A stretch of 64,000 nt of DNA from Paenibacillus graminis (GTDB taxonomy: Bacteria > Bacillota > Bacilli > Paenibacillales > Paenibacillaceae). Of this stretch, positions 54,616 to 63,409 are shown one piece after another; position 1 is the first letter of the stretch, and each line of letters begins with the position of its first letter. The notes beneath the pieces are model-generated. The model was not told where the DNA came from. It searched no databases and worked only from the letters and a program-made list of their open reading frames with translations. Location: assembly GCF_000758705.1 (NCBI RefSeq), contig NZ_CP009287.1:3906001-3970000 (forward strand). The letters are read 5' to 3'. The position numbers and the translations under genes are program-made.

Positions 54616-55404
54616 TTATACACCGAGTGTCAACATAAGTTCAGCTAAATCAGCACAAATTTCGTCCGGCTCTACGCCGGTTAGACGCCGATAGTCTTCC
54701 AGATTATCCCTTGTAGTCAGCCCGGTCAACACCAGAATGGTCCGGCAGCCTGCACGGGCTCCTGCGGAAATGTCTGTCCGCATGTTGTCCCCGACCACAA
54801 CCGCCTCACCCGGATCAATTCCCATCAGTGACGTGGCATACGTAATGAGATGCGCTTCAGGTTTGCCGATGACAACTGGCGGAATCCCGCTTGCCGCTTC
54901 AATTGCGGCTCCCAGTGAACCTGCACCGGGCATGACGCCATCATCGGAGGGGAGCATCAGGTCGGGATTTGTCAGCACAAACTTCGCCCCCCCGCGCACC
55001 CAGCGGGAAGCCTGTGCCAGGGAATCGTATGTAAAAGACCGGTCAATGCCCTGTACAACATATTCCGGCGCTTCGCTCACCAGGCGAAGTCCGGCTTCGC
55101 GGCATGCCTGAATCAATCCCTCTTCTCCAAGTATCGCCACTGTTGATCCCGGCGATTCTCCGGAGATGTAGCGGGCTGCAGCCAATGATGAAGTGCACAC
55201 CTCCTGAGCTTCTGCTCCGATGCCCATTGCGCACAGGTGCGCCGCTACATTGGCAGGGGTCCGCGAAGAATTGTTCGTTACGAACATAAAAGGAATTCCT
55301 GCCTTGCGCAGTGCGGCGATTAGCAGATCTGCGCCCTGAATCATCCGTCCTCCATGAAATAGAGTTCCATCCAAATCGATCAACAATCCCCCAACATGAT
55401 CCAT
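54616..55404 (-). CDS. HAD-IIA hydrolase (NagD/PNP-type phosphatase)
   Basis: Haloacid-dehalogenase phosphatase of 262 aa: motif I GLLIDLDGTLFHG, motif II FVTNNSSRTP, and motif IV VVVGDNMRTDISAGARAG. The cap between motif II and III is of the NagD/AraL type, typical of sugar-phosphate and nucleotide phosphatases. ATG at 55404 follows GGGGGCGGTTGC; ATG at 55419 has no site. Substrate unknown. Confidence 0.9.
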   Translation of the reverse strand: MDHVGGLLIDLDGTLFHGGRMIQGADLLIAALRKAGIPFMFVTNNSSRTPANVAAHLCAMGIGAEAQEVCTSSLAAARYISGESPGSTVAILGEEGLIQACREAGLRLVSEAPEYVVQGIDRSFTYDSLAQASRWVRGGAKFVLTNPDLMLPSDDGVMPGAGSLGAAIEAASGIPPVVIGKPEAHLITYATSLMGIDPGEAVVVGDNMRTDISAGARAGCRTILVLTGLTTRDNLEDYRRLTGVEPDEICADLAELMLTLGV

Positions 55405-55711
55405 TGCAACCGCCCCCATTGCAGTAATTTTTCTTTTAACCAGATTGATTATTAATCCTATTAATTTTCTTAATCAACAGTTATCCAGTAGAAGATGCCC
55501 CTGTCCTGCACATCAATTAAGGCTGGCTTCATGCTCATTCCGGCCGGGCAGAAACCGTTGATTATTCGCCAATTTCTCTAGTGCTTCGTTGCTTTTTCAT
55601 CCAGCTACTCCTTTAAATTTAACACACTTCGTCGAAAGCTAGCGAACCCCTGCCCGGGCCGTCTTTTTTTGGCATCGCCCTGTCATTTCCTGCGCTTTCC
55701 CGGAAAATAAT
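55405..55711. other. Intergenic stretch between the HAD and rnz genes
   Basis: I see no gene or RNA motif. It includes an imperfect inverted repeat TTGATTA / TAATCAA (55445-55451 and 55471-55477) upstream of the HAD start that could be an operator, and a C-rich tail before the rnz stop. Confidence 0.35.
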
Positions 55712-56662
55712 TCACTTTCCCGGGACATTTCCCGGCGTTCTCCGGTACACAGGAAAAGTGCAGAATTCCTCCGCCAGCAATGTCTGCGGAAAGATTTCCC
55801 GGGCCTCCGCCAGCAGCGGAAGCAGCTCTTCATGTGTGGTATAACGTGAACTGAAGTGTGTCAGCAGCAGCTCACGCCCGCCTGCATCACGCGCCAGCTC
55901 AGCAGCCTGACGGGCTGTACTGTGATGATATTGATGAGCCATTCCCTCCAGATCATGGCCAAAGGTTGCCTCATGGATAATCAGATCTGCATCCCATGCA
56001 AGCGGCAGGGTCCCTTGGCAAGGTCTGGTATCTCCCAGCACAGTTACTATCCGTCCCCGCTTTGGAGCATTGACCACCTCCGCTGCGCGGATCAGAACGC
56101 CTTCCTCGGTCGTTACATCCTGCCCTTTTTTCAAAAGGCCATAAAGCGGCCCCGGCTTCAGGCCATAGCTCAGCAGCAGCTCCTTATTCAGATTGCCTGG
56201 ACTGTCTTTCTCCGTCACCCGGTAGCCATAGCTGTCAATCCGGTGCTCCAGCAGACCGGCCTCGACCTTAAAACCGTCATCCTCGAAGATAAGTCCTCCG
56301 CTATGTTCAACAACCTCAAGCGGGTAAGGAATCCGGGACTGGCTGACTGATAACGAGATGTCCAGATAGGCTTTGAGACCAGGCGGACCATACACTGTAA
56401 GCGGGCCTGTGCCGCCCTGATACCCGCGGCTGGACAATAGACCCGGCAAGCCGAACAAGTGGTCACCGTGCAGATGAGTTATAAACAGCTTCTCCAGCTT
56501 CCCCAGCCGCAGCGGGGAACGGAGAACCTGGTGCTGTGTACCTTCTCCGCAATCGAACATCCAGAAGCTTCGCCGTTCTTCCAGCAGGCGGAGTGCAACC
56601 GAGGTTACATTCCGCTGCAGCGTTGGTACCCCGGCATTGGTACCCAAAAAGTAAATTTCCAT
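55712..56662 (-). CDS. rnz: Ribonuclease Z
   Basis: tRNA 3'-end endonuclease of the metallo-beta-lactamase superfamily, 316 aa. Zinc motif HLHGDHLFGLPG (His63, His65, Asp67, His68), and YGYRVTEKDSPGN and HEATFGHD are conserved. The ATG at 56662 (MEIYFLGTNAGVPTLQRNV) follows AGGAGGAGCACT; an open frame to 56713 has no site. Processes tRNA precursors lacking encoded CCA. Confidence 0.95.
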   Translation of the reverse strand: MEIYFLGTNAGVPTLQRNVTSVALRLLEERRSFWMFDCGEGTQHQVLRSPLRLGKLEKLFITHLHGDHLFGLPGLLSSRGYQGGTGPLTVYGPPGLKAYLDISLSVSQSRIPYPLEVVEHSGGLIFEDDGFKVEAGLLEHRIDSYGYRVTEKDSPGNLNKELLLSYGLKPGPLYGLLKKGQDVTTEEGVLIRAAEVVNAPKRGRIVTVLGDTRPCQGTLPLAWDADLIIHEATFGHDLEGMAHQYHHSTARQAAELARDAGGRELLLTHFSSRYTTHEELLPLLAEAREIFPQTLLAEEFCTFPVYRRTPGNVPGK

Positions 56663-56784
56663 AGTGCTCCTCCTCTCTTCATTCTGCCCAGGAATCATTG
56701 CATTTCCCTTCATCAGAATCTCATGAAGAGAATTTTACCCTTTTTAGGACAAAAAAGCATCTTTCGGACCCGTATAAACTCCAG

Positions 56785-56813
56785 CAAAAAACCTCCCGGT
56801 TACGGGAGGTTCC
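56785..56813 (-). terminator. Terminator of metH
   Basis: Minus-strand stem AACCTCCCG / CGGGAGGTT with a TAAC loop, then TTTTGC, about 50 nt after the metH stop. Confidence 0.85.
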
Positions 56814-56861
56814 GCTCTGAAGGGTGTTGTCCCTGCAGAAGGAGTGTATGCGGAGGGAAGC

Positions 56862-59800
56862 TTACTGCTTCTCAACATTAAAATATTGCGCTTCAGGATG
56901 CGCAAACACCATTGCCGATACCGAAGCTTCTGGCTCCATCATGAAACCTTCGCTAAGCTCGACGCCAATATCCCCGGGCGACAGCAGCTTGAACAGCGGC
57001 CCCTGATCCTCCAGATCCGGGCAAGCCGGATACCCAAAGGATACACGAATGCCCTGATAGCGCGCCCCGTGTCTTTGCTTCATCGTCATATCCGCCGGGT
57101 CCGGGAATCCCCAGGTATCCCGCATCATATGATGGACACGTTCGGCCAGGCCTTCTGCGACCTCCAGCGCCACCGCCTGCAGGGCATGGGAGCGGAGATA
57201 ATCGCCTTTGTCCCTCAGCTCAGCCGACATTTCACGGATACCGTGACCGGCAGTAACCACCAGGAAGCCGACATAATCCATAGTTCCGCTGTCCACGGAT
57301 TTCAGGAAGTCAGCCAGACATAAATATGGCTCAACATTCTGGCGCGGGAACGTGAAGGTATGAAGTACAGTGGCTGTATCCCGGGGGTCATAGATTAGAA
57401 TATCATTCCCACTGGACTGCGCCGGGAAAAATTGATACATGGCATGTGGAGTCATCGTACCCTCCAGCATGGCATGATGGAGAATACCATCCACGGTCTC
57501 CTTCAGTTCGACTGTGCGCGGGTCACCAGCGGCAAGCTGGGCTTCCACTGAGCCCTTCAGTCCAAGATGATGGCCCAGCAGCATTTGCATATTCACATAG
57601 GGAATAATATGCCCCAGCGGATAATTACGCAGAACATGCCGTTCCAGATCGGGGGGTGTAAACACTGGCGCATCCGGCGAAATCTTGGAACGGACTGCCC
57701 TGGTCAACACTGGAAGCTCCTGCTGCGGAGCGACAGCTACAGCGGCTTCCGCTTCGAGACGAACCTCTTCTTCGATCTTAACCCGTTCCTCCGGATTCAT
57801 CAGCCGGTTGGCGATATCCAGACCGTCCATGGCATCTTTGGCATAGAGCACCAGTCCGTCATACTCCGGACGGATACGCGTCTTGGTGAACTTGCGGGTC
57901 AATGCCGCACCGCCGACCATGATTGGCACATCGATACCTGCTGTGCGCAGATCCTGGGCAGTCAGCACCATTTGCTGTGCCGACTTTACCAGCAGGCCTG
58001 ACAGCCCGATGGCATCAGCTTTTTCCCGCCGGAACGCTTCGATGATATTCTCCGGTGGTACTTTTATACCCAGATTAATAATTTCGTAACCATTATTGGA
58101 GAGAATGATCTCCACCAGATTTTTGCCGATGTCATGCACATCACCCTTAACGGTGGCCAGCATGATCTTGCCCTTTACAGAGGTCTCATCTTTCTGCATG
58201 AACTGCTCCAGATGGCTGACAGACGCTTTCATCACTTCAGCGCTTTGCAGCACTTCCGCAACAATCAGCTCATTGTTGTTGAACAGCCTTCCGACTTCGG
58301 ACATTCCCGCCATCAGCGGCCCGTTAATAATCTCGAGCGGTCCTGATTGGGTTAGAGCCTCATTGAGATCAGGGATCAAGCCTTCCTTCGTTCCCTCCAC
58401 CACATAGGAAGCCAGACGCTCTTCAAGAGAGAGATTGGAAATTTTCTCTTTCTTCTCCACCTTCTTACCGCGAAAAGCGGCAACAAAGGCAGCTAGCGTA
58501 TCATCATTCGTATTATAGATCAGCTGCTCGGCCAGATATCGCTCTTCTTCTGGAATGGACGCATAGCGTTCCACCTTTTCCGTATTCACAATGGCATAAT
58601 CCAGTCCGGCTTTGGTGCATTCATAGAGGAACACCGAGTTAAGAACCTCGCGACCCGCTTCAGGCAGACCAAAAGAAACGTTGCTGATACCCAGAATCGT
58701 ATGCACTTCAGGAAGAGCTTCCTTAATCAGCCGGATACCGTCGATCGTCTCCTTGGCGGAGCCGATATACTGCTCATCCCCCGTACCAACAGGGAATACC
58801 AGCGTATCAAAAATCAGGTCCTCCGGCGCCAGACCGTATTTATTCACCAGCAGCTCATAAGAACGTTTGGCCACTTCCAGCTTGTCTGCTGCCTTTATCG
58901 CTTGTCCCGATTCGTCAATGGTGCCTACAACTATAGCTGCGCCATATTTATGGATCAACGGTGTGACCAGTTCGAACTTTTCTTCACCATCTTCAAGGTT
59001 AATGGAGTTAATGATCGCTTTACCCTGGCAGTACTGCAGCGCCAGATCGATCACCTTGGGGTCGGTAGTATCTATCATTAGCGGTACTTTTACCTTCTTA
59101 ACCACCAGCTCCAAAAACTTCTTGATATCCTCGCTCTCATCACGGTCAGGGTCCTGCACACAGACGTCAATCACCTGTGCACCGCTCTTTACCTGGGCAC
59201 GGGCGATTTCGGAAGCTTCCTCATATTTGCCTTCCACAATCAGCCGTTTGAACTTCCGCGAACCGAGCACATTCGTGCGTTCACCCACCATGTACGGGCG
59301 GTTGTCGCTCTCAATATACACAGGCTCTATCCCTGAAAGCGCCGGCGGATGCTGCCCGTCGAGTCCCCGGGGTGGATATTCCGCCAATACCTCAGCCATT
59401 GCGCGGATATGATCCGGCGTTGTCCCGCAGCAGCCTCCGGCAATATTCAGCCAGCCTTTCTCCGCAAATCCCGCAAGCTTGCGGGCAAGCGAATCCGGCG
59501 ACTCATGATAATTGCCATTCTCATCGGGCAGTCCCGCATTCGGATAGCAGCTCACCGCTGCGGAGGAGATGGCCGAAAGTGAACGGATATGATCGCGCAT
59601 AAACTCCGGCCCGGTCGCGCAATTGAGGCCGATGGAGATCGGCTTCAGGTGCTCCAGCGAAATGTAAAAGGCTTCAATGTTCTGGCCGGCAAGTGTAGTC
59701 CCCATAGGCTCAATCGTCCCCGATATCATGACCGGAAGAGTAATCCCCGACTGTTCAAAAGCATTGCGGATACCGATGCTTCCCGCCTTTACATTCAGGG

Positions 59801-60299
59801 TATCCTGGGATGTTTCGAGCAGCAACGCGTCTACTTTGCCGTCGATCAGCGCCACTGCCTGCTCCTCATAGCTCTGCACAAGCTCCTGGAAGGTAACTCC
59901 TCCGGTTACCGAAAGGGTCTTCGTTGTCGGACCCATAGCTCCAACCACATAGCGGGGCCGGTCAGGTGTGTCATATTTATCTACAGCATTCCTTGCAAGT
60001 CTGGCTGCTTCGAGATTAATCTCGCGCGCCCGCTGCGGAATATCATATTCGGCCAGGACAACTGAGGTAGCACCGAAAGTGTTCGTCTCAATTAAATCCG
60101 CACCGGCTTCGAGATATTTCTCGTGGATACCCTGTATTACTTCAGGCCGGGTAAGGACCAGCATTTCATTGCAGCCGTCAAGCTCCTCCCCGCCAAAATC
60201 GGCACCGGTAAGCGGCACCTGTTGAATCATCGTTCCCATTGCCCCGTCAAGAATCAGTATGCGCTGCTGTAAGCTTTCAGCGAGTGTGAATTTAGCCAC
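56862..60299 (-). CDS. metH: Cobalamin-dependent methionine synthase MetH
   Basis: Transfers methyl from methyl-THF to homocysteine via cob(I)alamin; 1145 aa. Order: homocysteine-binding Zn domain (residues ~1-325; GLNCATGPE, GGCCGTTPDH); pterin-binding domain (~350-620; VGERTNVLGSRKFKRL); B12 domain with the lower ligand His722 in VKGDVHDIGKN; SAM activation domain at the C-terminus. The GTG start at 60299 follows GGGGGGATAGAAA. The 125-nt gap upstream is too short for a normal S-box or cobalamin riboswitch. Confidence 0.97.
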   Translation of the reverse strand: MAKFTLAESLQQRILILDGAMGTMIQQVPLTGADFGGEELDGCNEMLVLTRPEVIQGIHEKYLEAGADLIETNTFGATSVVLAEYDIPQRAREINLEAARLARNAVDKYDTPDRPRYVVGAMGPTTKTLSVTGGVTFQELVQSYEEQAVALIDGKVDALLLETSQDTLNVKAGSIGIRNAFEQSGITLPVMISGTIEPMGTTLAGQNIEAFYISLEHLKPISIGLNCATGPEFMRDHIRSLSAISSAAVSCYPNAGLPDENGNYHESPDSLARKLAGFAEKGWLNIAGGCCGTTPDHIRAMAEVLAEYPPRGLDGQHPPALSGIEPVYIESDNRPYMVGERTNVLGSRKFKRLIVEGKYEEASEIARAQVKSGAQVIDVCVQDPDRDESEDIKKFLELVVKKVKVPLMIDTTDPKVIDLALQYCQGKAIINSINLEDGEEKFELVTPLIHKYGAAIVVGTIDESGQAIKAADKLEVAKRSYELLVNKYGLAPEDLIFDTLVFPVGTGDEQYIGSAKETIDGIRLIKEALPEVHTILGISNVSFGLPEAGREVLNSVFLYECTKAGLDYAIVNTEKVERYASIPEEERYLAEQLIYNTNDDTLAAFVAAFRGKKVEKKEKISNLSLEERLASYVVEGTKEGLIPDLNEALTQSGPLEIINGPLMAGMSEVGRLFNNNELIVAEVLQSAEVMKASVSHLEQFMQKDETSVKGKIMLATVKGDVHDIGKNLVEIILSNNGYEIINLGIKVPPENIIEAFRREKADAIGLSGLLVKSAQQMVLTAQDLRTAGIDVPIMVGGAALTRKFTKTRIRPEYDGLVLYAKDAMDGLDIANRLMNPEERVKIEEEVRLEAEAAVAVAPQQELPVLTRAVRSKISPDAPVFTPPDLERHVLRNYPLGHIIPYVNMQMLLGHHLGLKGSVEAQLAAGDPRTVELKETVDGILHHAMLEGTMTPHAMYQFFPAQSSGNDILIYDPRDTATVLHTFTFPRQNVEPYLCLADFLKSVDSGTMDYVGFLVVTAGHGIREMSAELRDKGDYLRSHALQAVALEVAEGLAERVHHMMRDTWGFPDPADMTMKQRHGARYQGIRVSFGYPACPDLEDQGPLFKLLSPGDIGVELSEGFMMEPEASVSAMVFAHPEAQYFNVEKQ

Positions 60300-60424
60300 T
60301 TTCTATCCCCCCAGTAAAACATTAGAGTAAGTTTAGCAGAATAAAAGGATTTCGAAAAGCCTTCCTTTCCCCTCTGCTTTATCTGTAATTGTGGACGGCA
60401 GTCCCCGTCTTGGTTTTTATCCTG

Positions 60425-60847
60425 TTAGGGCTGAACCACTAGCTTTTTGCTGGGCATGGAATGCTGAGTCCGTGCTGTTACGTGGGAAGTTACAGTGAAC
60501 TCTCCATCGGCTTCCATGGTTCCTTCAGCTTTATATATACCATCCCCTGATGACTCCCCGGCGAACTCAAGTTTCTGGCCCTTATCATTCTTGTTGACGA
60601 CTTCAAAAAGGACTTCTTTCGCATCATCTACCGGTTGGCCGTCTTGTGTAACCAACGCCTCAAAGACCACCTTCTGGCCTGCAGCAACCTGCAGCGGGCT
60701 CCAGGACAGTTCTACTTTTATAGGCTCCATGGACATATTTGACTCAGCATGCATATGATTGTTATCCCCTTTGCCACCAGAACAGCCAGAAACAGTTGCC
60801 GCTATGATTAACGATAACAACACATTCAGTTTCCTTGAGTTCAACAT
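60425..60847 (-). CDS. YtkA/FixH-like lipoprotein
   Basis: Small lipoprotein, 140 aa. Signal peptide with lipobox (LIIAATVSGCSGGKGD) followed by a His-rich segment (NNHMHAESNMSM) and one immunoglobulin-like beta-domain resembling YtkA/FixH (ELSWSPLQVAAGQKVVFEAL; ADGEFTVTSHVTA). Family members occur near copper-handling or oxidase-assembly genes; the His/Met-rich tract hints at metal binding. Context here (next to metH) gives no support for a specific role. Solitary gene on the minus strand. Confidence 0.8.
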   Translation of the reverse strand: MLNSRKLNVLLSLIIAATVSGCSGGKGDNNHMHAESNMSMEPIKVELSWSPLQVAAGQKVVFEALVTQDGQPVDDAKEVLFEVVNKNDKGQKLEFAGESSGDGIYKAEGTMEADGEFTVTSHVTARTQHSMPSKKLVVQP

Positions 60848-61003
60848 TTAGAGTCCTCCCAGGTTAATGGTAGATTTCATGATAATGCTGACATCTTGTG
60901 AAGCATTCTTTACTATTATACACATAATAATCGAATTATCAGTAAAGAAACTCATTTTTCACCACTATACTGTGATAATGTTCATATACATGCTTTTTGC
61001 GAT

Positions 61004-61038
61004 AAAAATAGCCGCATCCTAAATCAGGATAACGGCTT
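61004..61038 (-). terminator. Terminator after the HAD gene
   Basis: Minus-strand stem AGCCGTTATCCT / AGGATGCGGCT with a GATTT-type loop and TATTTTTA tail, just beyond the stop at 61052. Confidence 0.85.
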
Positions 61039-61051
61039 CTCGGAAGAGGTG

Positions 61052-61837
61052 CTATAAAGTTTTCACAAGCGGCAGAAGCTCGCTGAGATGTCCAATCTGA
61101 TAATCCGGCGTAATCTCCGGGTCGGATGCTTTGCCGGTGCGGTTAATCCATACTGTAGTCAAGCCTGCTCTTAGTCCGCCAAGGATATCGGTTGTCAGTT
61201 TGTCACCCACCATAATTCCTTCCCCGGGCGTAATGTCCAGCAGATTCATGGCATGTGTGAAGATTCCCTTGTCCGGTTTGCCTTTGCCAAAGCTCCCCGA
61301 AATCACAACATGGTCAAAGTAAGGAACCAGTTCCGGCACTCCGTCAAGCTTCTCCTGCTGCAGCGCAGGACAACCGTTCGTCAGGAGCAGCAGCTTGACT
61401 TTTCCCTTCAGCTCATCCAGTACTTGCAGTGTTTCTTCATATATATATGGACGGCTGCGGCGTTCTGCGGCAAACTTGGCCGCCAGTGTTTCGGCAAGAG
61501 CTTCATCCTCCACACCCAGCGCAGCCAGTCCGCGGCGCCAGGATTCCTTGCGGTAGACAGGAGCCAGCTGCTCCATTTGGCGGAATTCAAGCTGTTCACC
61601 GGCCGTGAAATTTCCCCACAGCGCTTCAAACGGGTTGATTCCAATCAGCTTGGTGAACGGAAATGTCTCATACGATTCATACAAGTTCCTTGCTTCCCTG
61701 CGGACCGCTGCTTCCAGCTCCTTGGGATCGACGGAGTCTCCTGCTGCTTCACTGGCATAGCGGAACGCTTCTTCTACGCTCCGTTCATCCCAGAGCAATG
61801 TGTCATCAAGGTCAAAGAGTACGGCGGAAATCGGCAT
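61052..61837 (-). CDS. HAD-superfamily hydrolase (YjjG-like)
   Basis: HAD phosphatase of 261 aa; motif I AVLFDLDDTLLWDERSVEEA, motif II LLLLTNGCPALQQEKL, motif III FGKGKPDKGIFTHAM, motif IV IMVGDKLTTDILGGLRAGL. The cap domain resembles pyrimidine 5'-nucleotidase YjjG/YfnB types. ATG follows AGAGGGAGAACTATA. It lies 38 nt after the membrane-protein gene in the same direction; its terminator is at 61004-61038. Substrate unproven. Confidence 0.9.
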   Translation of the reverse strand: MPISAVLFDLDDTLLWDERSVEEAFRYASEAAGDSVDPKELEAAVRREARNLYESYETFPFTKLIGINPFEALWGNFTAGEQLEFRQMEQLAPVYRKESWRRGLAALGVEDEALAETLAAKFAAERRSRPYIYEETLQVLDELKGKVKLLLLTNGCPALQQEKLDGVPELVPYFDHVVISGSFGKGKPDKGIFTHAMNLLDITPGEGIMVGDKLTTDILGGLRAGLTTVWINRTGKASDPEITPDYQIGHLSELLPLVKTL

Positions 61838-61875
61838 TATAGTTCTCCCTCTCCCTATGCTGGACTATATCTTTT

Positions 61876-62403
61876 CTATTCGTTCACTATTTCAACATGA
61901 TTCTGCTTGGCAAACTGCTCCAGACGTTCAGTCATAGCCTTAATGTCATAACGGTTGATCAGTCTGGAGAACACCCACTGTGTGCGCTTGCCTTTATACT
62001 TAATAGAGACAGTGCCGCGTGTAACGGTGATCTTCTCAATATCCGCTGCCGGCAGCAGACGCTCACGGTTATATTTAATGGTGGACAGTCTGGCACGTTC
62101 TACCTTTAAATACGGTCGGCGGAAAAACAGCAGTGCCGCAAGCAGAAAATACAGCACAACTCCCAGCCAATTGGCAAGAATACCGCTGCCCCTAGCTTCA
62201 TCAATGGAGCCAACTACCCAGAACATAATGCCAAGCAGCATCAGTACTGCCGGAAATACGATATTGCGGCCTTTAAAAACATCGCTGCTTTTGGCAGCGG
62301 CAGAAGAGGTTGAAGCATAGATAGACTCTTTCCCTTGCTTCTTGCGTTGCTTGTTAATTTGCTGTGTGTTGCGTTGAACCATTCTTTCCCAAGAACGGGC
62401 CAT
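61876..62403 (-). CDS. Conserved membrane protein, unknown function
   Basis: 175-residue protein with a charged start (QKNTQQ-like, RNTQQINKQRKKQGKESIYA), two TM helices near residues 50-72 and 78-97 (VLMLLGIMFWVVGSI; WLGVVLYFLLAALLFF), and a C-terminal soluble part (EKITVTRGTVSIKYKGKRTQ) reminiscent of a small PH-like fold. I do not recognise a named family. It lies between ynzC-like and HAD genes on the same strand. Confidence 0.75.
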   Translation of the reverse strand: MARSWERMVQRNTQQINKQRKKQGKESIYASTSSAAAKSSDVFKGRNIVFPAVLMLLGIMFWVVGSIDEARGSGILANWLGVVLYFLLAALLFFRRPYLKVERARLSTIKYNRERLLPAADIEKITVTRGTVSIKYKGKRTQWVFSRLINRYDIKAMTERLEQFAKQNHVEIVNE

Positions 62404-62487
62404 GTCAGTTCCCCCTAGTCATCCTAAAATATCTATGAAAAGGAACAGAGCATTACTAACTCCTGCCTTGTTGCCTTGTTCATGCTC

Positions 62488-62661
62488 TTATTTATCCACA
62501 ATCTCAATGTTGTTGAGCTGAGCACGGAAGTTGCTGCGGATATTGCCCAGGTAGATCTCGCGAAGCTTGGCTCTTTCCGCAAGCTCCTCTTCACTCAGGC
62601 CGTCACTCTTCTGTTTGCGCGCCAATTCGTTGATGCGGGCGACCAATTCATCAATATTCAA
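62488..62661 (-). CDS. DUF896 (YnzC-like) protein
   Basis: Small protein of 57 aa, starting MNIDELVARINELARKQKSD and with the DUF896 hallmark LREIYLGNIRSNFRAQL near the end. The TTG start at 62661 is supported by GGAGGGGAACACA. In B. subtilis ynzC is in the SOS-controlled yneA operon beside lexA, and the same order is found here. Cell function is unknown. It is short enough to be missed by automatic length cut-offs. Confidence 0.92.
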   Translation of the reverse strand: MNIDELVARINELARKQKSDGLSEEELAERAKLREIYLGNIRSNFRAQLNNIEIVDK

Positions 62662-62764
62662 TGTGTTCCCCTCCCTATAAATTCATTCTAACTTTGCCAT
62701 GAGAAAAAGAGCTTGTCAAGGTCTGCTCCCTGAAAGCTCTTAGCATCAATCTATGGGTACTGAT

Positions 62765-63169
62765 TCAGTATGAATATACAGGCAAAGTCAGCACATCTCC
62801 GGCTTGAATATTACTGTTCTCTAGACCGCTTGTCCGTTTGATTCCTTCTATATATACAGCCGTTTTCATATCAGCCGGTTTGTTCTTCAGTGCAATGCTC
62901 CATAGAGTATCCCCGCGTTCAACAACGACCCTCTTTTCCTGCTTGGCCGAAGAGACGGATCCTGCAAACACATTACCCACTACCGTAAACCCTGAGATCA
63001 CCAGCAGAAAAATCATAGCCAGCTTTACAATATTGTCTTTCCGGATTAATGTTCGATAGGGTGATATAAAAGATAAGAGCAGATTCTTAATATTTAGTCT
63101 GTCCATTGAAGCTGTATGGTCCTCATGAACCTCATCGTAAATACTACGGTATGTGCTGTACTTTAACAT
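62765..63169 (-). CDS. yneA: Cell-division suppressor YneA-like, LysM protein
   Basis: SOS-induced membrane protein that halts division in B. subtilis. 134 aa: N-terminal ~60 residues cytoplasmic, one TM helix (VKLAMIFLLVISGFTVVGNV, about residues 53-72), then a LysM domain (VVVERGDTLWSIALKN...QAGDVLTLPVY). B. subtilis YneA is shorter N-terminally. ATG at 63169 follows GGAGGTCGATTAAT. It is divergent from lexA, and a LexA box lies in its promoter spacer, which supports the identity. Confidence 0.85.
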   Translation of the reverse strand: MLKYSTYRSIYDEVHEDHTASMDRLNIKNLLLSFISPYRTLIRKDNIVKLAMIFLLVISGFTVVGNVFAGSVSSAKQEKRVVVERGDTLWSIALKNKPADMKTAVYIEGIKRTSGLENSNIQAGDVLTLPVYSY

Positions 63170-63209
63170 ATTAATCGACCTCCAAACACTTGTTCTTACT
63201 TTCGAAATT

Positions 63210-63238
63210 AATATAACACGAACATGTGTTTTGATCAA
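63210..63238 (-). promoter_or_regulatory. Predicted yneA promoter
   Basis: Minus-strand TTGATC, 17 nt spacer, TATATT. The spacer contains the LexA box at 63219-63232, the arrangement of a repressed SOS promoter. Confidence 0.65.
63219..63232. promoter_or_regulatory. LexA box 1 (in yneA promoter)
   Basis: CGAACATGTGTTTT, close to the Bacillus consensus CGAACRNRYGTTYG, within the yneA -35/-10 spacer. Confidence 0.75.
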
Positions 63239-63247
63239 TAGTTTTTT

Positions 63248-63261
63248 CGAACAATTGTTCC
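63248..63261. promoter_or_regulatory. LexA box 2
   Basis: CGAACAATTGTTCC, near-consensus, 16 nt from box 1, upstream of the yneA -35. Confidence 0.8.
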
Positions 63262-63337
63262 CTTCTTTTGAATGCTCCTTTTTACCGGAATAAGACAGCT
63301 TATTTCACAAAATCCCTGCTATTTTAGCCAGCGTTTT

Positions 63338-63351
63338 AGAACTTATGTTTG
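63338..63351. promoter_or_regulatory. LexA box 3 (weaker)
   Basis: AGAACTTATGTTTG, both half-sites kept but the first base changed, just upstream of and overlapping the lexA -35. Confidence 0.55.
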
Positions 63352-63377
63352 TACGAACGGCAGTTCTATGTTATAAT
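63349..63377 (+). promoter_or_regulatory. lexA promoter
   Basis: TTGTAC, 17 nt spacer, TATAAT (63372-63377). LexA box 4 is within the spacer, so autorepression is expected. Confidence 0.75.
63354..63367. promoter_or_regulatory. LexA box 4 (in lexA promoter)
   Basis: CGAACGGCAGTTCT between the lexA -35 and -10. Both half-sites keep GAAC/GTTC. Confidence 0.7.
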
Positions 63378-63409
63378 TTTCCCAAACATAATATATGGGG
63401 TTGATTCCG

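Noticed and set aside
60300..60424. Possible riboswitch before metH
   Set aside because: No conserved S-box or cobalamin element seen; the gap is too short.
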